Source: an uncultured Eubacterium sp.
GTDB lineage: Bacteria; Bacillota; Clostridia; Peptostreptococcales; Anaerovoracaceae
Length of the DNA: 7,355 nucleotides
Direction: 5' to 3'
Assembly (NCBI GenBank): GCA_900542385.1
Contig: UQNP01000090.1
Location: forward strand, 1-7,355
The translations under genes were made by a program, and so were the position numbers. Shown here piece after piece: positions 1-5,529 of the stretch. How positions within the stretch are numbered: position 1 is the first letter of the stretch; the number at the start of each line of letters is the position of its first letter. The notes under the pieces are model-generated. The model ran no database searches. It saw nothing but the letters and a program-made list of their open reading frames with translations, and was not told the DNA's origin.

Positions 1-1313
1 GCTATAATATATATAAGCTCTGGCATATCGCCCGAGGCGAAAAAATCATAGCAACGATAGTATTTTTCATATGGGGTTTCAGCAAAGCAGCCTTTTCCAT
101 AGCTGAAGTCTTTGCAGATATAGACAGTCTGTATATCACCGAGATACTTCTCTCTAATCTGTTGAACTTCTGTATATTGATGATATATGTGATGTATACG
201 CAAAAAGAGAACAATCTGGCAGGAGATCTTTATCACAATATAATAGAAAATTCGAAAGACGTGATCTTTCACTACAGGCTGACGCCTTACAAGGCATTCG
301 ACTACATTTCACCTTCAGTCAAAGATGTAACAGGATTCTCACAATCGTTTTTCTATGATAATCCCGGCATGTTCACCGATATTGCCGATGAAAAGAATAA
401 AGAAGAAGTGGAGGATATATTCTCCGATAAAATACCCGCAAACGATCTGAGCGTTGTCGAAATGATCAACAAAGACGGAGAAAAGTTCTGGGGAGAATTC
501 AACTGCACTATAATATACGACAATGAAAAACGCCCGTCTGCAATAGACGGCACATTCCGAGACATCACAAACGTAAAATCTGCAGAATTAAAACTGATAA
601 ACGCTACAAAAAACCGAAATATGCTGTTCTCATATATATCGCATGAACTCAGAACACCTATAACTTCAATAGCAGGCTACCTTACAGCGCTAAACGACGG
701 CATAATGAGCAGCGACGAGGAAAAAAGCGAAGCAATGGATATAATAACCACTAAAACACTGACGCTAAAAAAACTCGTAGATGATCTGGATCAGCTTTCA
801 AAACTTGAAACGCATCAGTTCAACTTCAATTTTATGTCGTGCACTGCCGGAGATATAACAGAAATACTTTTGAGCAATAATTCCGCTGATATAAAATCAG
901 CAGGTTTTGAGCTCACCGCTGAGTACGATCTTCCTAACCTGTACAAGCATTGGCTTGTGGCAGATTACGACAGAATAAACCAGGTGTTTTCAAATTTGAT
1001 AACAAACGCGATGAAATACTCGCACCACGAAAAGAAAATTTTCTTAAATTTCCGCATAGATGACAGAGAAGAAAACTATGTAGTTTCCGTAGAGGACAGG
1101 GGTATGGGTATCAAAGAAAATAATCTGCCTTACGTATTCGATCGTTTTTACAGAGAAAATGACGGAAGCAATACGTACGTTGAGGGCCGAGGTCTCGGTC
1201 TTACGCTGTGCAGAGAAATAATAGCCGCTCATCACGGCGACATATATGTCGAAAGTACATATGGTTTCGGCAGCACTTTTACTTTCATAATACCACTGTA
1301 CAAGGAGGATTGA
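1..1313 (+). CDS. Membrane PAS-domain sensor histidine kinase, 5' end cut by window
   Basis: This is a sensor kinase that autophosphorylates on a histidine and passes the phosphate to the response regulator encoded directly downstream. The reading frame is open from base 3 without an upstream stop, giving 436 visible residues, so the N-terminus lies outside the window. Two hydrophobic segments (about residues 15-37 and 42-65, counted from base 3) are membrane helices. A PAS-like domain follows at about 75-195 (DVIFHYRL to GTFRDIT). The H box SHELRTPITSI holds the phospho-accepting His214. The ATPase domain shows the N box NQVFSNLITNAMKYS (Asn326), G1 box DRGMGI, F box YVFDRFYRE and G2 box GRGLGLTL, so all catalytic motifs are intact. 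A TTG at 162 could be taken as a start, but it falls inside the second membrane helix and has no ribosome binding site. The stop is one base before the regulator's ATG. The signal sensed is unknown. Confidence 0.93.
   Translation, partial: YNIYKLWHIARGEKIIATIVFFIWGFSKAAFSIAEVFADIDSLYITEILLSNLLNFCILMIYVMYTQKENNLAGDLYHNIIENSKDVIFHYRLTPYKAFDYISPSVKDVTGFSQSFFYDNPGMFTDIADEKNKEEVEDIFSDKIPANDLSVVEMINKDGEKFWGEFNCTIIYDNEKRPSAIDGTFRDITNVKSAELKLINATKNRNMLFSYISHELRTPITSIAGYLTALNDGIMSSDEEKSEAMDIITTKTLTLKKLVDDLDQLSKLETHQFNFNFMSCTAGDITEILLSNNSADIKSAGFELTAEYDLPNLYKHWLVADYDRINQVFSNLITNAMKYSHHEKKIFLNFRIDDREENYVVSVEDRGMGIKENNLPYVFDRFYRENDGSNTYVEGRGLGLTLCREIIAAHHGDIYVESTYGFGSTFTFIIPLYKED
1302..1308 (+). promoter_or_regulatory. 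Ribosome binding site of the response regulator
   Basis: AAGGAGG lies inside the last codons of the kinase gene, six bases before the regulator's ATG at 1315. It fixes that start and lets the regulator be translated from the same mRNA as the kinase. Confidence 0.85.
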
Positions 1314-1314
1314 T

Positions 1315-2031
1315 ATGTCTAAAGAAAAAATACTGGTAGTAGACGATGAAAAGGCTATAAACAAGCTCGTATGCTCATATTTATCCAAGGAACAGTTTCA
1401 ACCTCTTCCTGCCTATACCGGGGAAGAAGCCATGGAGCTTCTGAAAAAAGAAAATCCTGATCTTATAATACTCGATGTTATGCTTCCTGATACAGAAGGA
1501 CCTTCCTTATCTCTTGAAATACGTGAGGTCTCAAATGCCCCGATCATTTTTCTCAGCTGCAAAACACAGGAGATCGATAAGATAATAGCGTTGTCTGCCG
1601 GCGGAGACGATTACATGACCAAACCTTTTATGCCCGGAGAACTCATCGCCAGGATAAAAGCTCATCTTCGCAGACAAAATTCTCTTGTACGAAAAGCTGC
1701 AGAGGCTGAAGAAAACTACTACGAATTCGAGGGATTAAAAGTCGATTTCGATACTCATGAGCTTTTCATAGATGGAGAAGAAGTAAATCTTACATCAAAG
1801 GAATTTGAAATACTAAAACTCCTCATACAGCATCCGCGCAAAGTCTTCCCCGCAGCTCAGATATTTGAAACAGTCTGGAAGACAAACTGCATGGAAAATG
1901 ATACAAAAACGGTCATGGTGTACATAAGCACCCTTAGAAAAAAACTGGAAAGGAAAAACCACGATACAAATTATATAGTAAGCGTCAGAGGCGTCGGCTA
2001 CAAATTCAACCAGATGCTTGCAAAGAAATAA
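1315..2031 (+). CDS. OmpR/PhoB-family response regulator
   Basis: This is the DNA-binding partner of the kinase just upstream, 238 residues, a normal length for the family. The receiver domain (about residues 4-118) has the acidic pair Asp10/Asp11, the phospho-accepting Asp54 in ILDVMLPD, Ser81 at the usual Thr/Ser switch position, Tyr100, and Lys103 in TKP. A linker of about 15 residues rich in Ala and Glu leads to a winged-helix domain (about 135-233). It contains LTSKEFEILKLL, the recognition-helix segment TVMVYISTLRKKL and the wing VSVRGVGYKF. All phosphorylation residues are present, so it should be a classical phosphorylation-dependent regulator. It follows the kinase stop by one base and is followed by a hairpin terminator at 2056-2085, so the two genes form the end of a transcript. 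The family resembles PhoP/PhoB-type regulators, but sequence alone does not identify the regulon. Confidence 0.96.
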   Translation: MSKEKILVVDDEKAINKLVCSYLSKEQFQPLPAYTGEEAMELLKKENPDLIILDVMLPDTEGPSLSLEIREVSNAPIIFLSCKTQEIDKIIALSAGGDDYMTKPFMPGELIARIKAHLRRQNSLVRKAAEAEENYYEFEGLKVDFDTHELFIDGEEVNLTSKEFEILKLLIQHPRKVFPAAQIFETVWKTNCMENDTKTVMVYISTLRKKLERKNHDTNYIVSVRGVGYKFNQMLAKK

Positions 2032-2055
2032 AAAGCAATTTATATCATAATGCTA

Positions 2056-2085
2056 AAAAGTCTCCGGTACACGCCGGAGACTTTT
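2056..2085. terminator. Bidirectional intrinsic terminator between convergent genes
   Basis: The arms AAAAGTCTCCGG (2056-2067) and CCGGAGACTTTT (2074-2085) form a perfect 12-bp inverted repeat around a 6-base loop. On the plus strand the stem ends in TTTT, 25 bases after the regulator stop. On the minus strand it ends in TTTTT, about 54 bases after the transporter stop. It therefore fits termination of both converging transcripts. Confidence 0.88.
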
Positions 2086-2138
2086 ATAGATCTTTATTAT
2101 ATCTTGAATATATCTGCGCCTATCAAAGCATATATAAT

Positions 2139-3404
2139 TTACGCATATCTGATAAGCATATAGATAGAACAGAGGACTATCGACATTATCATCATCGGGA
2201 ATCCTACTTTAAGGAACTGCATATAAGTTACCGGATATCCGTTTTTTTCACTTATGCCCGACAGAACAACGTTTGCCGAAGCTCCTATCAGCGTGCCGTT
2301 TCCTCCGAGGCATGCACCAAGAGACAATGCCCACCAGAGAGGCATTACATCCATACCCTGTTCTCCCATAGCTGTGATCAGCGGTATCATAGCTGCTACG
2401 AAAGGAATATTGTCCAGCGTTGATGATAAAAGCGCCGATACCCACAGAACTATCATCATAGTCATTACAGTCTTTCCGCCTGTTACATCCATGATAACAT
2501 CTGCCAGCGAATTTATAACACCGGTTTCCTGCATTCCGCCTACGACTACGAATAATGCTACAAAGAACACTATTGTTGGCCATTCAACATCCTGAACGAC
2601 TGTTTCAAATTTCTGCTTGCCTATTATCATCATGATAGCTGCACCTGTAAGCGCTATTACTGATGATTCCATATGGAGCACACTGTGGAGCACAAACGCT
2701 GCAACTATGAGAACTATCATTATTATGCTCTTTATAAGGAGAGACTTATCTTTTATAAGACCTTTCTCATCCATAGCCATGACTCTTTCCATAGCTTCCT
2801 TTGAAGCCGAAAGTTTCTTGCCGTAAATAAAGTAAAAACCAAGTATGGTAGCAACAAGCACAAACAGGATTATCACACCGTCATTTGCAAGGAAGTCAAC
2901 GAAAGTAAGACCTGTAGCACTTCCTATCATGATATTAGGAGGATCGCCTATGAGCGTTGCCGTTCCGCCTATATTAGATGCAAGGATCTGTGTCAGTATA
3001 TAAGGTACAGGATCCAGTTCAAGTTCCTTTGTGATTGCGAAAGTCATAGGTCCTACGAGAAGAACAGTAGTAACATTATCGAGCAGTCCTGAAAGCACTG
3101 CCGTTATGATGATAAAAATTACCATCATTCTCCACGGATTACCATTAGCTATCTTAGCCGACTTTACTGCCAGGTACTCAAACATTCCTGAATGCTTTAC
3201 TACTGCAACAAAAAGCATCATACCTATCAAAAGTCCTATTGTGTTGTAGTCTATGTACGATACACTCTCCTCCAGATTAAGTACGCCGAATATTATAAGG
3301 AGCATTGCTCCTGCAACGGCGACAACAGCTCTGTGAAGCTTTTCGGAAATTATTACGCCCATGACCACAACAAAGATAATAACCGATATCGTTGCGTCTG
3401 ACAT
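2139..3404 (-). CDS. ArsB/NhaD-family (SLC13-like) membrane ion transporter
   Basis: This is a polytopic inner-membrane transporter of the ion transporter superfamily that includes arsenite pumps (ArsB), Na+/H+ antiporters (NhaD) and SLC13 permeases. The 421-residue protein is almost entirely hydrophobic helices, with one polar loop at about 195-222. It shows the internal two-fold repeat of the family. LLDNVTTVLL (Asn110) and SNIGGTATLIGDPPN (143-157) in the first half are matched by TLDNIPFVAAMIPL (Asn332) and GGNGTLIGASAN (367-378) in the second. The start chosen is ATG at 3404. A GTG at 3413 touches the ribosome binding site AGGAAGG (3414-3420) directly, whereas the ATG has a good 9-base gap. 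It follows the small membrane protein gene by 21 bases, so the two are probably co-transcribed. No ars regulator or reductase is nearby, so arsenite specificity cannot be claimed and the substrate stays open. Confidence 0.9.
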   Translation of the reverse strand: MSDATISVIIFVVVMGVIISEKLHRAVVAVAGAMLLIIFGVLNLEESVSYIDYNTIGLLIGMMLFVAVVKHSGMFEYLAVKSAKIANGNPWRMMVIFIIITAVLSGLLDNVTTVLLVGPMTFAITKELELDPVPYILTQILASNIGGTATLIGDPPNIMIGSATGLTFVDFLANDGVIILFVLVATILGFYFIYGKKLSASKEAMERVMAMDEKGLIKDKSLLIKSIIMIVLIVAAFVLHSVLHMESSVIALTGAAIMMIIGKQKFETVVQDVEWPTIVFFVALFVVVGGMQETGVINSLADVIMDVTGGKTVMTMMIVLWVSALLSSTLDNIPFVAAMIPLITAMGEQGMDVMPLWWALSLGACLGGNGTLIGASANVVLSGISEKNGYPVTYMQFLKVGFPMMIMSIVLCSIYMLIRYA

Positions 3405-3413
3405 TTGATTCAC

Positions 3414-3420
3414 CCTTCCT
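3414..3420 (-). promoter_or_regulatory. Ribosome binding site deciding the transporter start
   Basis: On the minus strand AGGAAGG runs straight into a GTG at 3413. The next in-frame ATG, at 3404, lies 9 bases after it. The spacing favours the ATG and removes three residues from the longest frame. Confidence 0.7.
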
Positions 3421-3425
3421 ACAAT

Positions 3426-3674
3426 TTATAAATTCTTCTTGAAAAACGACTTCTTACCCCAAGATGTCTTATAGGCGTAAAAGAGAACTATACACATATA
3501 AGCCCAGCAGCACAGTACATACCCGTAAAGGAAAGGCAGTCCAAAGATGAACGGATATAACCTGTCCCCTACGAAAAGAATCCCCGGAAACTCCATTGCA
3601 AAAAATCCCATAAAAATTAAAGCATATATTACAAATTTCCGTTTATTCATTTTCTTTCCGCCCGTTTTTTTCAT
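3426..3674 (-). CDS. Small two-helix membrane protein, DUF3311-like
   Basis: The 82-residue protein has a basic N-terminus (KKTGGKK then NKRK) and two hydrophobic helices at about 14-35 and 41-68. Its tail is Lys-rich (KTSWGKKSFFKK). The second helix begins YPFIFGLPFLYGYVL and ends in FYAYKT. This resembles the P-x-x-FGLPFFYWY pattern I associate with DUF3311, small membrane proteins usually encoded directly before sodium:solute symporters. Here the next gene, 21 bases downstream, is instead an ArsB/NhaD-type transporter, so a role as accessory subunit or assembly partner is inferred from position. GGGAGGT at 3686-3692 sits 11 bases before the ATG at 3674, a slightly long gap. A second ATG at 3650 (Met9) has only a weak site (GGCGG) before it. 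Family membership is from pattern memory and was not tested by a search. Confidence 0.75.
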   Translation of the reverse strand: MKKTGGKKMNKRKFVIYALIFMGFFAMEFPGILFVGDRLYPFIFGLPFLYGYVLCCWAYMCIVLFYAYKTSWGKKSFFKKNL

Positions 3675-3751
3675 CTCGGTAAGTTACCTCCCATACTTTA
3701 CATTAAATGCAATCAAAAAACAATAGTTTTATAAAAAATTTATTCTTCTTT

Positions 3752-3775
3752 TACATATATATAGATATATATGTA
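3752..3775. repeat. AT-only 11-bp palindrome upstream of the transporter operon
   Basis: TACATATATAT (3752-3762) and ATATATATGTA (3765-3775) are perfect inverted repeats around a 2-base centre. It lies in the 121-bp gap between the mgtE stop and the small membrane protein start, 20 bases after that stop. A TATAAA on the minus strand (3728-3733) would place a -35 region at its edge, so it could be an operator. With no G-C core and no clean T tract it would make a poor terminator. Confidence 0.5.
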
Positions 3776-3795
3776 GATTTCTGAATCTTTTAACA

Positions 3796-5199
3796 TCAGA
3801 GCGCTATCCCTAAAAACAGCGATGCTATCAGTAAATAAGTCACCGCTGAGACCGTATCTGTTATGGAAGATATCATCGGAGTAGCCATCAATGCAGGGTC
3901 CACTCCTATCTTCTTCGCACCCATCGGAAGCATGCCGCCTAAAAGTTTTGCAAACATTATTATTATAAACATGGATACGGCAACCGTAAGCGCCACCAGG
4001 AATTCTCCCCTGTCTATGATGATTATCTTAAAGAAATTCAAACTGCTGAGAATAAATCCGAGTATCACGCTTACCCTGAATTCCTTCCACAGGACTTTTG
4101 CCGCATCTTTCAGATCTATCTCATCTACCGAAAGACCTCTTATTATCAAAGAAGCAGCCTGAGTGCCCGTGTTTCCTCCCGTTCCCATAAGGAGCGGCAG
4201 ATAGGATACCAGCACTATGACCTGAGAAAGCACAGCTTCAAATTTAGTTATTATGAATCCCGTTATCATAAGAGTCACAGTCATGAATACAAGCCACGGA
4301 AGCCTGTTCTTTACATGCTTGAAAACTCCAATGTCCAGATACTCCTGATCCGAATCATCCATTACGCCTGCCATTCTCTCTATATCTTCGGTGGTCTCTT
4401 CTTCTATTACATCGAGAATATCATCTACGGTGATTATTCCCACAAGTCTATGTTCATTATCTACTACCGGCACCGCTAAAAATCCATATTTCTTAAATGT
4501 CTCTGCGACCTCCTCCTGGTCATCGTGAACGCTTACATATACATAATCCGTGTTCATCAGCTCGGAGATCTTCGTACTTCCGTCAGCTACTACAAGAGCT
4601 CTAAGAGATACTATTCCCTCAAGCTTCCGCCCTTCAGTCTTCACATAGCATGTATATACAGTCTCGCTGTCCATCCCAACATTCTTTATATGCTTCAAGG
4701 CTTCATCAACAGACATCGATTCCTTGAGACTTATATATTCCGGTGTCATCAGACTGCCGGCACAGGTGTCAGGATAATTCAAAAATGTATTTATAAGTTT
4801 TCTTTCATCTTTAGGTGTTTTTTCAAGTATTTTGTCGACTATGTTGGCCGGAAGCTCCTCAAGCACGTCTATCATATCGTCAAAATCCAGCTCATTTATT
4901 ATATAGGATATTTCCCTGTCAGTTATCCCTCTTATTATTTCAAGCTGATCATCGGTCGGAAGATAAGAAAAAACTTCTACAGAAATATCTTTCGGCAGCA
5001 TTCTGAATATAATGATGGTCTTCTCCATACCGGATTCTTCCAGAACTTCTTCGAGGATCTCTGCGATATCTACTTCGTTGTACTTCAGTATTGCGTCTCT
5101 TGCCTTAAAATACGATTTTTCTTCCAATAAATTAAGTATATTTTCTACATCTTCATCGAACTTGCGCAACTTCGTATCCATATTCATGGATTCGGACAT
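3796..5199 (-). CDS. mgtE: Magnesium channel/transporter MgtE
   Basis: MgtE is a homodimeric membrane channel that lets Mg2+ into the cell and closes when cytoplasmic Mg2+ binds its soluble domains. The 467-residue protein has the standard order. A helical, acidic MgtE N domain covers about 15-145. Two CBS domains follow at about 150-210 and 214-268, with GIVSLRAL and GIITVDDILDVI as their ends. A connecting plug helix (270-290) is next, then five membrane helices from about 298. The pore signatures are present: LLMGTGGNTGTQAASLIIRGL around residues 336-356 and GGMLPMGAKKIGVDPALMATP at 421-441, including Asp434. The acidic residues of the N and CBS domains fit Mg2+ sensing. The start is ATG at 5199, eight bases after AGGAGG. 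A GTG at 5208 lies inside the ribosome binding site and is unlikely. It is divergent from gdhA, with its own promoter at 5257-5284. Confidence 0.97.
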   Translation of the reverse strand: MSESMNMDTKLRKFDEDVENILNLLEEKSYFKARDAILKYNEVDIAEILEEVLEESGMEKTIIIFRMLPKDISVEVFSYLPTDDQLEIIRGITDREISYIINELDFDDMIDVLEELPANIVDKILEKTPKDERKLINTFLNYPDTCAGSLMTPEYISLKESMSVDEALKHIKNVGMDSETVYTCYVKTEGRKLEGIVSLRALVVADGSTKISELMNTDYVYVSVHDDQEEVAETFKKYGFLAVPVVDNEHRLVGIITVDDILDVIEEETTEDIERMAGVMDDSDQEYLDIGVFKHVKNRLPWLVFMTVTLMITGFIITKFEAVLSQVIVLVSYLPLLMGTGGNTGTQAASLIIRGLSVDEIDLKDAAKVLWKEFRVSVILGFILSSLNFFKIIIIDRGEFLVALTVAVSMFIIIMFAKLLGGMLPMGAKKIGVDPALMATPMISSITDTVSAVTYLLIASLFLGIAL

Positions 5200-5203
5200 C
5201 CAA

Positions 5204-5214
5204 ATCACCTCCTT
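5204..5214 (-). promoter_or_regulatory. Full-length ribosome binding site of mgtE
   Basis: AAGGAGGTGAT on the minus strand is an 11-base match to the complement of the 16S rRNA tail. It contains the GTG at 5208, which would otherwise extend the frame by three residues. The ATG at 5199 is correctly spaced and should be the true start. Confidence 0.88.
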
Positions 5215-5256
5215 AAATGCTGTAAATGTCGTAAAATCAACTTGTTCATTGTTTCA

Positions 5257-5284
5257 ATTATAGCAATTTCCGGGGTTAAATCAA
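5257..5284 (-). promoter_or_regulatory. Sigma-A-type promoter of mgtE
   Basis: On the minus strand TTGATT (5279-5284) and a perfect TATAAT (5257-5262) are separated by 16 bases. A TG one base before the -10 gives an extended -10 element. Transcription should start near 5250, leaving a leader of only about 50 bases before mgtE. Confidence 0.75.
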
Positions 5285-5330
5285 GCATTTTATAGAGATT
5301 TAACATGATCTATCCATCGGCTGTATCCCT

Positions 5331-5357
5331 GTAATTTACTGTCTTGCAGTAAATTAC
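5331..5357. repeat. 11-bp inverted repeat between divergent mgtE and gdhA
   Basis: GTAATTTACTG (5331-5341) and CAGTAAATTAC (5347-5357) are perfect inverted repeats around a 5-base centre. Each arm contains a 9-base element GTAAWTTAC that is itself palindromic around its middle base. It lies 47 bases upstream of the mgtE -35 and 87 bases upstream of the gdhA -35, outside both predicted transcripts. A regulator binding site is the simplest reading. No T tract follows directly, so it is not an obvious terminator. I do not recognise the regulator. Confidence 0.6.
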
Positions 5358-5398
5358 GATGTGAATAATCCCGCTGAATTTTTATTCTTTTTCGAATT

Positions 5399-5413
5399 AT
5401 TTATCAGAAAATT
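5399..5413 (+). promoter_or_regulatory. CodY-like box upstream of gdhA
   Basis: ATTTATCAGAAAATT matches the CodY consensus AATTTTCWGAAAATT at 13 of 15 positions, including the whole right half. CodY represses nitrogen and amino-acid metabolism genes in Firmicutes when branched-chain amino acids and GTP are plentiful, so glutamate dehydrogenase is a sensible target. The site lies 30 bases before the -35 rather than over the promoter. In AT-rich intergenic DNA such matches also arise by chance. Confidence 0.4.
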
Positions 5414-5443
5414 ACAACTTTTGTTTCTATCAGGTGAATTTGA

Positions 5444-5471
5444 TTGACTCTAACCTTCATAGTGATATAAT
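5444..5471 (+). promoter_or_regulatory. Sigma-A-type promoter of gdhA
   Basis: TTGACT (5444-5449) and a perfect TATAAT (5466-5471) are separated by 16 bases, with a TG one base before the -10. This near-consensus, extended -10 promoter fits strong expression. Transcription should start near 5478, giving a leader of about 50 bases. Confidence 0.8.
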
Positions 5472-5529
5472 TGATTTGTGAGACATTACTGATTTTGTAA
5501 AATTTTATTAAAAGTAGGAGAAAAGTAAA

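Noticed and set aside
162..164. TTG as the start of the histidine kinase
   Set aside because: It lies inside a membrane helix, has no ribosome binding site, and the frame continues open to the left edge with a second hydrophobic helix.
2139..3404. Calling the transporter arsenite-specific ArsB
   Set aside because: No arsR, arsC or arsA lies nearby, and the family motifs are shared with Na+/H+ and other anion carriers, so the substrate cannot be read from the sequence.
3700..3730. Promoter TTGTTT-17-TAAAGT for the transporter operon on the minus strand
   Set aside because: Both hexamers are weak, and the start point would fall on the ribosome binding site of the first gene.
4525..5130. A 201-codon open frame on the plus strand, opposite mgtE
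   Set aside because: It is fully antisense to the N and CBS domains of a clear MgtE, has no ribosome binding site, and its translation is rich in Tyr, Cys, His and Phe with no recognisable motif.
5331..5357. Intrinsic terminator in the mgtE-gdhA region
   Set aside because: The stem is AT-rich, no T tract follows on either strand, and no gene ends nearby because the flanking genes diverge.
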